Assembly (NCBI GenBank): GCA_030618505.1
Contig: JAUXDF010000181.1
Coordinates: 1 to 6,716, forward strand
Direction: 5' to 3'
DNA: 6,716 nt
DNA from: Spongiibacteraceae bacterium
GTDB taxonomy: Bacteria > Pseudomonadota > Gammaproteobacteria > Pseudomonadales > PIVM01
In this document: one piece after another, positions 1 through 6,635 of the stretch
Numbering within the stretch: the first letter of the stretch is position 1
Layout: every line of letters starts with the position of its first letter
The notes under the pieces: model-generated
Seen by the model: the letters and a program-made list of their open reading frames with translations, nothing else
Database searches by the model: none
Told to the model about the DNA's origin: nothing
Position numbers and translations under genes: made by a program

Positions 1-351
1 AAAGCGGCGACAGAGGAAGATTGGCAAACAGAATATCTGGCGCCGATCTTGTCCATCCGGGTGTTGGCCGGTCTTGATGAGGCGATTGAGCATATCAACA
101 CTTACAGCTCACAGCATACCGATTCCATTATTACGGAAAACTACAGTCGCTCACGGCGTTTTTTGCGTGAGGTGGACTCCAGTTCAGTGATGATCAATAC
201 CTCCACCCGTTTTGCCGATGGTTTTGAATACGGCCTGGGTGCCGAGATTGGTATTTCCACCGATAAAATCCATGCCCGCGGGCCGGTGGGATTGGAAGGG
301 CTGACTTCTGAAAAATATGTGGTTTTGGGTGATGGGCACGTTAGAAACTAA
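1..351 (+). CDS. proA: Gamma-glutamyl phosphate reductase, C-terminal part (partial, 5' end outside window)
   Basis: ProA reduces gamma-glutamyl phosphate to glutamate semialdehyde with NADPH, the second step of proline synthesis, in the cytosol. The open frame runs from the first base of the window and carries the last 116 residues before TAA at 349-351; the family is usually about 420 residues, so roughly the last quarter is present. Recognisable ProA C-terminal signatures are N-T-S-T-R-F-A-D-G, then F-E-Y-G-L-G-A-E-I-G-I-S-T, then A-R-G-P-V-G-L-E-G-L-T shortly before the end. The upstream N-T-Y-S-S-Q-H-T-D-S-I-I-T stretch also fits the family. A TTG within the frame at position 49 is internal, not a start. 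The catalytic cysteine region lies outside the window. nadD follows after 48 bases, the order known from Pseudomonas. There is no terminator-like hairpin between them, so co-transcription is plausible. Confidence 0.95.
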   Translation, partial: KAATEEDWQTEYLAPILSIRVLAGLDEAIEHINTYSSQHTDSIITENYSRSRRFLREVDSSSVMINTSTRFADGFEYGLGAEIGISTDKIHARGPVGLEGLTSEKYVVLGDGHVRN

Positions 352-399
352 GAACAGAAATTAAGAGCAGGCCTTGAAAAAACCAAACAACGATAAAAC

Positions 400-1074
400 A
401 TGCGAAAGATGATTGCGGTATTTGGTGGCACCTTTGACCCCGTTCATTTTGGTCACCTGCGTGTTGCCCTTGAGCTGAAAGAGCAGCTGGCACTGGATCG
501 CTTGCATTTGTTGCCCTGCCATCACCCTCCCCATCGCGCGGCACCTGAAACCGAGAGTGCCCATCGCCTGGCGATGGTGAAATTGGCGGTGGCGGGGGAT
601 GCAGCGCTCTGGGTGGATGATCGCGAACTTAAACAACAAGGCCCTTCTTATACCGTCAAGACCCTGGAGTCTTTGCGAGAGGAGATTGGCAAGGATAGTG
701 CCTTGTGTCTGGCCATGGGGGCGGATGCTTTTTTGGCCATCGATAGCTGGCATCGTTGGCAGGAGATATTGGATCTAGCCCATATCGTGGTAATGACCCG
801 ACCGGGTTGGCAGATGCCGGGCGCTGATTTGACGGCAAGCGGTACGAGCAGCGTTGCCAGCGATTTGTTAAAAACACATGGAGTTGCCAATGTTGAACAG
901 CTGCGGCAGCAGGCGGCGGGGAACATTCTGCCTATGGAAGTAACCGCCCTGGAAATTTCAGCGACACAAATTCGCCGCTTAATCGCAACAGGCCACTCCG
1001 CCCGTTTTCTGTTGCCGGATGCGGTTTTGCAATATATTCGTCAACATAAGCTATATACTCCTGTTGACTGCTGA
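400..1074 (+). CDS. nadD: Nicotinate-nucleotide adenylyltransferase
   Basis: NadD transfers AMP from ATP to nicotinate mononucleotide, giving deamido-NAD, the penultimate step of NAD synthesis in the cytosol. The 224-residue product matches the usual family length of about 210-225. Residues 8-20 hold the nucleotidyltransferase signature G-G-T-F-D-P-V-H-F-G-H-L, with the HxGH histidines at 15 and 18. Residues 186-192 read I-S-A-T-Q-I-R, the C-terminal ATP-binding motif, and the end (L-L-P-D-A-V-L-Q-Y-I) is typical. An in-frame TAA at 394-396 lies just upstream, so only ATG at 400 or ATG at 409 (codon 4) can be the start. Neither has a good Shine-Dalgarno sequence and I cannot separate them firmly. 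rsfS follows after 38 bases, a pairing widely conserved in bacteria. Confidence 0.96.
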   Translation: MRKMIAVFGGTFDPVHFGHLRVALELKEQLALDRLHLLPCHHPPHRAAPETESAHRLAMVKLAVAGDAALWVDDRELKQQGPSYTVKTLESLREEIGKDSALCLAMGADAFLAIDSWHRWQEILDLAHIVVMTRPGWQMPGADLTASGTSSVASDLLKTHGVANVEQLRQQAAGNILPMEVTALEISATQIRRLIATGHSARFLLPDAVLQYIRQHKLYTPVDC

Positions 1075-1112
1075 TGATTGTTAAATACTAAACGAGGTAA
1101 AGTTCCAAGCAG

Positions 1113-1445
1113 ATGAAATCAGAACAATTGAAAGAACTGGCTATTAAAGCCCTGGAAGAGTTAAAAGCCGTGGATATTGTGACACTTGATGTCCGCGAGC
1201 TAACCGATGTCACCGACTATATGGTGATCGCCACCGGCACATCTAACCGTCATGTTAAATCCCTGGCGGATAATGTTTCGGTGGAGGCTAAAAAGCAACA
1301 GATGCCGCCCCTGAGCATGGAAGGTGAAAATGGTGCTGAATGGATGCTGGTGGATTTTGGCGATGTAATTGTTCATATCATGTTGCCGGCAACACGTATT
1401 TTTTACGATCTGGAAAAACTGTGGTCCGAGCCGAATGATACTTAG
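1113..1445 (+). CDS. rsfS: Ribosomal silencing factor RsfS
   Basis: RsfS (DUF143/Iojap family) binds ribosomal protein uL14 on the large subunit and blocks joining with the small subunit, lowering translation when nutrients are short. The product has 110 residues, close to the E. coli protein of about 105. Family hallmarks are D-I-V-T-L-D-V-R near residues 21-28, D-Y-M-V-I-A-T-G-T-S-N-R-H-V near 35-48, and E-W-M-L-V-D-F-G-D-V-I-V-H-I-M followed by F-Y-D-L-E-K-L-W at the C-terminus. A GAGG at 1094-1097 could be the ribosome site, but it is 15 bases from the ATG, longer than usual. The gene lies just after nadD, its common neighbour. It is separated from rlmH, which often follows directly, by a 246-base gap containing a repeat element. 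Confidence 0.96.
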   Translation: MKSEQLKELAIKALEELKAVDIVTLDVRELTDVTDYMVIATGTSNRHVKSLADNVSVEAKKQQMPPLSMEGENGAEWMLVDFGDVIVHIMLPATRIFYDLEKLWSEPNDT

Positions 1446-1464
1446 TTAAGCAGAACTTCGCCGG

Positions 1465-1598
1465 TTTTACCCCCTCTCCCGCTTGCGGGAGCACCTAAAA
1501 CAGGGTGTAAAAGGGTTGGAGTAATGGGGTAAGGTAAGGTTGTAGACCTTATTATTAGCCACCCCTCATCCCAGCCTTCTCCCTAGGGAGAAGGAGCT
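1465..1598 (+). repeat. Nested inverted-repeat element (REP/MITE-like) between rsfS and rlmH
   Basis: About 134 bases that can fold almost entirely on themselves. Left unit: TTTTACCCCCT (1465-1475) pairs with AGGGTGTAAAA (1502-1512) at 10 of 11 positions. It encloses a perfect 7-bp hairpin, CTCCCGC (1476-1482) with GCGGGAG (1485-1491). Middle: GGTTGG (1514-1519) pairs with CCAGCC (1571-1576) with one G-U, GGGGT (1526-1530) with ACCCC (1561-1565), and TAAGGT (1535-1540) with ACCTTA (1546-1551). Right unit: a perfect 20-base palindrome at 1575-1594, CCTTCTCCCT and its complement. From memory, the CCCCTC.CCC..CCTTCTCCC theme resembles palindromic repeats scattered between genes in many proteobacteria. 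There is no T-run after any stem, so it is not a classic intrinsic terminator. No coding frame of note exists here. Confidence 0.7.
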
Positions 1599-1691
1599 AA
1601 AAGCAATGACCTAAGCCACTCTGGCCCGAGCCCTTTGCTGCGGATAACGAAGTCGACAGCCAAGCCGACAAACAATAAGAGAAAACGCTAA

Positions 1692-2159
1692 ATGCGGATC
1701 AAACTGATCGCCGTGGGCAGTAAAATGCCCGCCTGGGTTGAGGACGGTTACCGTGAATACAGTAAGCGCCTGCCCAAGGATTTTTCCCTGGAGTTGGTTG
1801 AAATTACGATGAGCAAGCGGGGTAAAAATGTTGATCTACAGCGAGCGATTCGCAAAGAGGGTGAATTGATGTTGGCGGCAATACCCGCTAATGATCATGT
1901 CGTCAGTCTTGAGGTTACCGGCAAAGCCTGGAGTACCGAGGACTTGGCTGCACAGGCAGATCGTTGGCGCATGGAAGGTAATAATATCAGTTTGTTAGTG
2001 GGTGGCCCCGATGGGCTTGCAGAGCAATGCCAGCAGCGCGCCCTACAACGCTGGTCCTTGTCGCCACTGACGCTGCCCCACCCATTAGTGCGAGTATTAT
2101 TGGCCGAACAGTTGTATCGTGCCTGGTCCATCCTCCATAATCACCCTTACCACCGTTAA
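1692..2159 (+). CDS. rlmH: 23S rRNA (pseudouridine1915-N3)-methyltransferase
   Basis: RlmH, a SPOUT-class enzyme, uses S-adenosylmethionine to methylate N3 of pseudouridine 1915 in helix 69 of 23S rRNA on assembled ribosomes. The product has 155 residues, the same as the E. coli enzyme. The N-terminus M-R-I-K-L-I-A-V-G-S-K-M-P-A-W-V is typical. The trefoil-knot cofactor loop is L-L-V-G-G-P-D-G near residues 101-108. The C-terminus holds L-T-L-P-H-P-L-V-R-V-L-L-A-E-Q-L-Y-R-A-W and ends N-H-P-Y-H-R, the family's conserved tail. Upstream, TAAGAGA near 1676-1682 is a weak ribosome site. A short stem, GTCG (1652-1655) with CGAC (1666-1669), lies in the leader, significance unknown. mrdA begins only 13 bases after the stop, so the two are very likely on one transcript. 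The link from ribosome genes to cell-wall genes here is a conserved arrangement. Confidence 0.97.
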   Translation: MRIKLIAVGSKMPAWVEDGYREYSKRLPKDFSLELVEITMSKRGKNVDLQRAIRKEGELMLAAIPANDHVVSLEVTGKAWSTEDLAAQADRWRMEGNNISLLVGGPDGLAEQCQQRALQRWSLSPLTLPHPLVRVLLAEQLYRAWSILHNHPYHR

Positions 2160-2172
2160 CTGACTGCCTCTG

Positions 2173-4044
2173 ATGCCTGCGTCTATCCTTAAAGATACTT
2201 TTTTAGAAAGTCGCATCTACTTCGGCAGGCTGCTACTTGCCTCCGTTATTATTCTCTCCCTGCTCGGGGTGCTGGTGGGGCGTTATAGCTATCTGCAAAT
2301 TACCCAGCACGATATTTATAAAACTCAATCGGATCGCAACCGAGTACATGTTCAGTCCGTACCTCCCACGCGAGGTTTGATTTATGATCGTTATGGCAAA
2401 TTGCTGGCAGAAAATCAGCCTAGCTATACCCTCACTCTGGTTAAGGAGCGGGTTAAGGATTTGCCGCAATCGCTGAGTTTATTGCAAGCCTTGCTGACGG
2501 TCAGTGATGCTGAAATAGAAAAATTCAACAAACGTCAGCGTAGTCGTCGCCCCTTTGAAGGGGTGCCACTGCGCTTTCGATTAAGCGAAGAAGAAATTGC
2601 CCTGCTGGCGGTCAATCGTTATCGCCTGCCCGGCGTTGAAGTCAAAGCAGAATTGGTGAGAAACTATCCCTACGGTGAACTGTTTGCTCATACGGTGGGT
2701 TATGTGGGCCGTATTAATGAGCGAGAACAAAAGAGAATCGATCCGGTTAATTACGCCGGCAGCCACCATATTGGCAAAATAGGTCTGGAAAAAAAATACC
2801 AGGAACTACTGCATGGGCAGGTCGGTTTTGAAAATGTCGAGACCGATGCCCGTGGTCGGGTATTGCGCGTGCTGGAGCGCACAGATCCGGTGCCGGGGGC
2901 AGATATTCAGCTGTTTATCGACAGCAAAGTGCAGGAAGTCGCCTACAGTGCGCTGCTCGGAGCGGATGGCCACTCGCGGGGCTCCTTAGTAGCCATTGAC
3001 CCGAAAACCGGCGGGGTAATTGCGATTGTTTCAACCCCCAGTTTTAATCCCAACTATTTTGTGAATGGCATCAGTAATAAGAATTATTCTGCCCTGCGTG
3101 ACTCTCTCGACCTGCCGCTGTTTAATCGTTCGCTACAGGGGCAATATCCACCCGGTTCTACAGTAAAGCCCATTTTTGGTTTGGCGGGTTTGGACTATGG
3201 CACGATTACCCCGCAGAGTGTTATTTATGATCCGGGCTGGTATCGACTACCCAATGATGAGCGCCGTTATCGTGACTGGACCTGGGCGGTGCGCCGTGGT
3301 GGTCATGGCAAAAAGGTGGATCTGCACCAGGCAATTGTGGAATCCTGCGATACCTATTTTTACGATCTGGCCTACAAACTCGGCATTGATAATATCCACG
3401 AATTTGGCAGCAAATTTGGTTTGGGTAAGCTCAGCCATATTGATTTAACCAGCGAAAGTAAAGGTTTGTTGCCCTCAAGGCAGTGGAAACGTGACAACTA
3501 TCGCAGCCCCTGGTTTCCCGGAGAAACCCTCAGTCTGGGGATTGGTCAAGGGTATATGCTGACTACGCCGCTGCAATTAGCAATATCGACGGCGACGATT
3601 GCCAGTCGCGGGATTCGCATGCAGCCGAGGGTATTAAAAAGCATAAATGGCGAAGAGCAGGAGCCAGTGGTTGCTGAAGTGATAGAGTTGCAAGATGAGC
3701 AAAGCTGGCAAGTCACCATTGATGGCATGCGCGATGTAATACATTCTATCAAGGGCACTGCCAGAAGAATCGGCAAGGGTGCCCAGTATAAAATGGCAGG
3801 TAAAACCGGTACCGCCCAGGTGGTTGGCATTAAGCAGGGTGAAAAGTATGATGAGGAAATGGTGGCGATACGCAACCGTGATCATGCCCTGTTTGTGGGT
3901 TTTGCGCCACTTGAGAACCCTCAGATTGCTATTGCGGTGATTGTTGAGAATGCGGGTCATGGTGGCTCAAAGGCTGCTCCCATTGCCCGCAAAGTGTTTG
4001 ATGCTTATCTTTTGCCGCGGCTTGCTAAGGACGAGAAGAAATGA
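2173..4044 (+). CDS. mrdA: Penicillin-binding protein 2, peptidoglycan D,D-transpeptidase MrdA
   Basis: PBP2 is the class B transpeptidase of the rod-elongation complex. It crosslinks stem peptides of lateral-wall peptidoglycan in the periplasm and works with RodA. Length is 623 residues (E. coli about 633). A single inner-membrane anchor spans roughly residues 17-38. The pedestal domain begins near P-P-T-R-G-L-I-Y-D-R (64-73). The transpeptidase domain carries all three penicillin-binding motifs: S-T-V-K at 329-332 with nucleophile Ser329, S-C-D at 391-393 (the SxN-equivalent position), and K-T-G-T at 544-547. An in-frame TGA at 2161-2163 lies between the end of rlmH and the ATG, so this is the first possible ATG. 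No Shine-Dalgarno is visible in the 13-base gap, suggesting translation is coupled to rlmH. The gene ends in AAATGA, so an ATG in another frame overlaps its stop. It should be a beta-lactam target, especially for mecillinam (family knowledge). Confidence 0.98.
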   Translation: MPASILKDTFLESRIYFGRLLLASVIILSLLGVLVGRYSYLQITQHDIYKTQSDRNRVHVQSVPPTRGLIYDRYGKLLAENQPSYTLTLVKERVKDLPQSLSLLQALLTVSDAEIEKFNKRQRSRRPFEGVPLRFRLSEEEIALLAVNRYRLPGVEVKAELVRNYPYGELFAHTVGYVGRINEREQKRIDPVNYAGSHHIGKIGLEKKYQELLHGQVGFENVETDARGRVLRVLERTDPVPGADIQLFIDSKVQEVAYSALLGADGHSRGSLVAIDPKTGGVIAIVSTPSFNPNYFVNGISNKNYSALRDSLDLPLFNRSLQGQYPPGSTVKPIFGLAGLDYGTITPQSVIYDPGWYRLPNDERRYRDWTWAVRRGGHGKKVDLHQAIVESCDTYFYDLAYKLGIDNIHEFGSKFGLGKLSHIDLTSESKGLLPSRQWKRDNYRSPWFPGETLSLGIGQGYMLTTPLQLAISTATIASRGIRMQPRVLKSINGEEQEPVVAEVIELQDEQSWQVTIDGMRDVIHSIKGTARRIGKGAQYKMAGKTGTAQVVGIKQGEKYDEEMVAIRNRDHALFVGFAPLENPQIAIAVIVENAGHGGSKAAPIARKVFDAYLLPRLAKDEKK

Positions 4045-4103
4045 AAGACCCAGCGACAAAGAATATAATAAGTAGCAAGCGTAGGATGTGCCGTGGACAG
4101 TAA
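4041..4103 (+). other. Possible 20-codon coupling mini-ORF across the mrdA/rodA junction
   Basis: An ATG at 4041 overlaps the mrdA TGA (ATGA). It opens a 20-codon frame ending with TAA at 4101-4103, eleven bases past the first base of the rodA GTG. This geometry would let ribosomes leaving mrdA restart, cross the 48-base gap and stop on top of the rodA start. The frame differs from rodA's. The peptide is lysine/arginine-rich with no family resemblance I recognise. It may be chance; only its position is suggestive. Confidence 0.2.
4083..4086 (+). promoter_or_regulatory. Shine-Dalgarno site that sets the GTG start of rodA
   Basis: AGGA lies 6 bases before GTG at 4093. With an in-frame TAA at 4069-4071 just upstream, and the next ATG (4120) only at codon 10, this site favours GTG as the true start. 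Confidence 0.6.
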
Positions 4104-5241
4104 AGACTTTATTCGACAGATGCCTTTGCATGCTGGCTCGTTGGTAGCGGGGCCAACTTTTTGGCAGCGCATTCATATCGATGTGCCGCTGATGTTGCTG
4201 TTGCTGATGCTGACCGCCTATGGGTTAATCGTGCTGTTCAGTGCCAGCGGCCAGCAATGGTCAACCCTCTACCGCCAGGGGACTTTTTTTGCGATTGCCT
4301 ATGCTGGGATGTTAATTATCGCCCAGATCAAAATGCAAATGCTGCGTCGCTGGGCGCCATGGTTGTTCCTGATTGGTGTCTGCATGTTGATTGCCATACC
4401 CTTTTTTGGCACCGGCGCAAAGGGTGCCAAGCGCTGGTTAAGTATTGCCGGTTTACCCCGATTTCAACCCTCTGAAATCATGAAGCTGGTGGTGCCTATG
4501 GCCGTGGCCTGGTATCTGGCCCACCGGACTTTACCTCCGCGTTTTAAGTACGTATGCATCGCCATGATACTGATCTTTCTACCGGCGGGGCTCATTGCCA
4601 TCCAGCCCGATTTGGGTACCGCTATTTTGATTGCCTCCTCCGGGTTGTTTGTCTTGTTGCTCGCAGGCCTTAGCTGGCGTTATGTACTTGCTGCATTGAC
4701 CCTGCTGGGTGCCAGCGCCTATCCGGTGTGGGTGTACATGCTGCATGACTATCAAAAAGGCCGCATACTGACGCTGATCAACCCGGAAAGTGACAAGCTT
4801 GGCTCGGGGTGGAATATTATGCAGTCCAAGACCGCCATTGGCTCCGGCGGCTTGGAAGGAAAAGGCTGGCTTGAGGGTACGCAGTCACAACTGAATTTTC
4901 TGCCAGAAAGCCATACCGATTTTATTATCGCCGTGCTGGCCGAGGAATTTGGTTTAGTGGGTGTATTGATATTATTGGCGATCTATCTTTGTATTATTGC
5001 TCGTGGTTTGATGATTGGCCTGCAAGCCCAGGATAGTTTTAATCGCTTGGTAGCTGGCAGTATTACCCTGACCTTTTTTGTCTATGTGTTTGTTAATATG
5101 GGCATGGTGTCGGGTTTATTGCCCGTGGTGGGGGTTCCTTTACCCTTAGTGAGTCAGGGCGGAACCTCCATTGTGACCTTGATGGCAGGTTTTGGTATAT
5201 TGATGGCGATCAGTACCGAGAGTAAGCGTATTACGCGATAG
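4093..5241 (+). CDS. rodA: Rod-shape SEDS peptidoglycan glycosyltransferase RodA
   Basis: RodA polymerises lipid II into glycan strands during cell elongation and forms a complex with PBP2, encoded just upstream. It is a polytopic inner-membrane protein of 382 residues (E. coli 370), with hydrophobic segments consistent with the family's ten helices. Recognised SEDS features are G-A-K-R-W-L near 111-116, Q-P-S-E-I-M-K at 125-131 (Glu128), Q-P-D-L-G-T-A at 171-177, and E-S-H-T-D-F-I at 272-278. Asp276 there corresponds to the catalytic aspartate in the large periplasmic loop (Asp262 in E. coli by my alignment). The C-terminus has V-N-M-G-M-V-S-G-L-L-P-V-V-G-V-P-L-P and S-Q-G-G-T-S. The start is GTG, supported by AGGA six bases upstream; ATG at 4120 is the alternative and would remove nine residues. 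The gap to mrdA is 48 bases with no terminator, so one transcript is expected. Confidence 0.97.
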   Translation: MDSKDFIRQMPLHAGSLVAGPTFWQRIHIDVPLMLLLLMLTAYGLIVLFSASGQQWSTLYRQGTFFAIAYAGMLIIAQIKMQMLRRWAPWLFLIGVCMLIAIPFFGTGAKGAKRWLSIAGLPRFQPSEIMKLVVPMAVAWYLAHRTLPPRFKYVCIAMILIFLPAGLIAIQPDLGTAILIASSGLFVLLLAGLSWRYVLAALTLLGASAYPVWVYMLHDYQKGRILTLINPESDKLGSGWNIMQSKTAIGSGGLEGKGWLEGTQSQLNFLPESHTDFIIAVLAEEFGLVGVLILLAIYLCIIARGLMIGLQAQDSFNRLVAGSITLTFFVYVFVNMGMVSGLLPVVGVPLPLVSQGGTSIVTLMAGFGILMAISTESKRITR

Positions 5242-5435
5242 TGGCTCGATGGTTATATTGTTGGGTATTGTTAACTTGTAGCCGTGATCAGTGCGACCCA
5301 CGTAGTGTTTTGGTCGAGAGCTTGCGAAATCAAGGGGGGTTAGCGGTGTTCTAGCCCAATAACATTGTAGACATACAACAAAAAAACAAACAACACGGAT
5401 TGAAGGAGGGCTGCCAAGCAGTCGGTAGAAAATTG
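5242..5435 (+). other. Non-coding gap between rodA and mltB
   Basis: These 194 bases contain no frame resembling a gene. I see no hairpin followed by a T-run and no good -35/-10 pair. An A-rich tract (around 5378-5390) follows a small stem, TTGTA (5365-5369) with TACAA (5374-5378). The gap probably holds the mltB leader and perhaps its promoter, but none can be pointed to. Confidence 0.5.
5403..5410 (+). promoter_or_regulatory. Strong Shine-Dalgarno-like sequence at unusual distance from the mltB start
   Basis: AAGGAGGG is a near-perfect match to the ribosome-binding consensus, but no in-frame ATG, GTG or TTG follows at normal spacing. TTG 5400 lies before it; TTG 5433 and ATG 5436 are 22 and 25 bases after it. 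A small stem, CTGC (5411-5414) with GCAG (5418-5421), sits directly between and would shorten the effective distance if folded. Its role is inferred, not shown. Confidence 0.35.
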
Positions 5436-6440
5436 ATGAAAAAAATCGTAGCTGTTTTACTGGCATTAATTGCCACTGTTAGTTTCAACTTTGCAAACGC
5501 TGGTGATTACAGCCAGCGTGATGATGTTAATCAATTTATTGAACGCATGGTCAGCGAGCATAAATTTGATCGCAGTTATTTGCAGGCGCTGTTTGCCCAG
5601 GCGGAAAAAAAGCAATCGATTATCGATGCGATATCCCGCCCAGCGGAAAAAACATTGCAGTGGCATCAATACCGCAAAATCTTCCTCAAACCACGACGCA
5701 CCAAACAGGGTGCTGCCTTTTTTCAGCAATACCACGATACGCTGCTACGGGCAGAGAAGGTTTATGGTGTTGATCCACTGATCATCGTGGCTATTCTTGG
5801 CGTCGAAACACGTTATGGCGCTTTGCGTGGCAGTTACCGGGTGATTGACTCCTTAAGTACGCTGGGTTTTGACTACCCACCACGTGGAAAATTCTTTCGC
5901 AAACAGCTCGAGGAGTATCTGTTGATGGTGCGTGAGCAAAAATTTGATGCCGCTGAACTGCAGGGCTCCTACGCCGGAGCGATGGGGTATGGGCAGTTTA
6001 TCCCCAGTAGCTATCGTAGTTTTGCGATCGATTTTGATGATGATGGCGTGGTCGATATCTGGGACAATCCGGTGGATGCGATCGGTAGTGTTGCCAACTA
6101 CTTTAGTGTTCATCATTGGCAAAGCGGTGCGGCGATTACCGGCCGGGCAAGAGTCAGCAAGGATCGCGATCATTCCGTGATTACAAAATCCCTGAAGCCA
6201 AAGTTAAGCCTGGCTGAGCTTGCCGCCAAGGGTTATCACTCTGTTGAACCTTTTGATAGCAGCGAAAAAGCCACCGTGATGCAGCTGCAAGCGGAAAAAG
6301 GCGAAGAATTCTGGCTGGGATTAAAGAACTTCTATGTCATTACTCGCTATAATCATAGTCATCTTTACGCGATGGCTGTTTATCAGTTAAGTCGGGAAAT
6401 TGAAAAAAGTGTGGTTAACTTGCCCGCCAAAGGGCAATAA
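5436..6440 (+). CDS. mltB: Periplasmic lytic murein transglycosylase B (GH103)
   Basis: MltB-type enzymes cut the MurNAc-GlcNAc bond of peptidoglycan non-hydrolytically, leaving 1,6-anhydroMurNAc ends. From ATG 5436 the product has 334 residues; the open frame extends back to TTG 5400, adding 12. ATG is chosen because it starts a clean signal peptide: M-K-K, a hydrophobic run, and a likely signal peptidase I site after A-N-A (residue 22). The catalytic glutamate is in G-V-E-T-R-Y-G (Glu124). Y-A-G-A-M-G-Y-G-Q-F-I-P-S-S-Y follows at 179-193, and D-F-D-D-D-G-V-V-D-I-W-D at 199-210 matches the EF-hand-like calcium loop of E. coli MltB. E. coli MltB is a lipoprotein. This protein has no lipobox cysteine, so it is probably soluble, as I recall for Pseudomonas SltB1. 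It sits beside the elongation genes mrdA and rodA. Confidence 0.95.
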   Translation: MKKIVAVLLALIATVSFNFANAGDYSQRDDVNQFIERMVSEHKFDRSYLQALFAQAEKKQSIIDAISRPAEKTLQWHQYRKIFLKPRRTKQGAAFFQQYHDTLLRAEKVYGVDPLIIVAILGVETRYGALRGSYRVIDSLSTLGFDYPPRGKFFRKQLEEYLLMVREQKFDAAELQGSYAGAMGYGQFIPSSYRSFAIDFDDDGVVDIWDNPVDAIGSVANYFSVHHWQSGAAITGRARVSKDRDHSVITKSLKPKLSLAELAAKGYHSVEPFDSSEKATVMQLQAEKGEEFWLGLKNFYVITRYNHSHLYAMAVYQLSREIEKSVVNLPAKGQ

Positions 6441-6493
6441 AAAATTAACGTAGCTATTCAGCATAATGAAACAAACATTCTGAACTCACCATT

Positions 6494-6574
6494 TTCGTCA
6501 TCCCCGAAGTGTTTTGTCGGGGATCCAGATTTCTGAAAACTGGATTCCGGCTAAAAGACTGCCGGAATGACGAA
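6494..6574 (+). repeat. Compact palindromic element (MITE/REP-like) between mltB and rlpA
   Basis: This 81-base unit is bounded by perfect 8-bp inverted repeats, TTCGTCAT (6494-6501) and ATGACGAA (6567-6574). Inside are two 8-bp hairpins placed symmetrically, each with a 9-base loop: ATCCCCGA (6500-6507) with TCGGGGAT (6517-6524), and ATTCCGGC (6544-6551) with GCCGGAAT (6561-6568). Between them ATCCAG (6523-6528) pairs with CTGGAT (6540-6545). The unit can fold as one long stem or as two side hairpins. The theme CGTCAT.CC...GGATCCAG...CTGGATTCC...GGAATGACG is, from memory, widespread between genes in proteobacteria. It follows the mltB stop by 53 bases. No T-run follows, so termination would be non-classical. 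Confidence 0.8.
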
Positions 6575-6635
6575 CTTTGTGCCTTTTCTGAACTTATAAA
6601 TTAACGAGAAAAAGCACGACAAATTAGACAATAAT

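Noticed and set aside
186..192. ATP-binding motif of NadD read as I-S-A-T-Q-I-R instead of I-S-S-T-x-I-R (positions are residues of the protein encoded at 400-1074)
   Set aside because: Ala at the second position is, as I recall, also found in E. coli NadD, so it is not a sign of a damaged enzyme.
391..393. Serine-Cys-Asp in place of S-x-N in PBP2 (residues of the protein encoded at 2173-4044)
   Set aside because: Asp at this position is normal for the PBP2/MrdA subfamily as I remember it, so it is not treated as a defect.
361..753. Long open frame on the minus strand opposite nadD
   Set aside because: It lies antisense to a clear nadD, has no recognisable domain, and is explained by the codon composition of the real gene. 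The same applies to the other overlapping frames opposite or within mrdA, rodA and mltB.
1476..1491. GC-rich hairpin after rsfS as a Rho-independent terminator
   Set aside because: The stem is good but is followed by CACCTAAAA with no T-tract; it fits better as part of the larger repeat element.
5365..5390. Hairpin TTGTA/TACAA as an intrinsic terminator after rodA
   Set aside because: The stem is only 5 bp and A/T-rich, and on the + strand it is followed by an A-run, not a T-run.
6595..6600. TATAAA as a -10 box for the terminal lipoprotein gene
   Set aside because: No acceptable -35 sits 16-18 bases upstream (GAACTT at 6572-6577), and the nearby TTGTGC is only 12 bases away, so a promoter cannot be supported.
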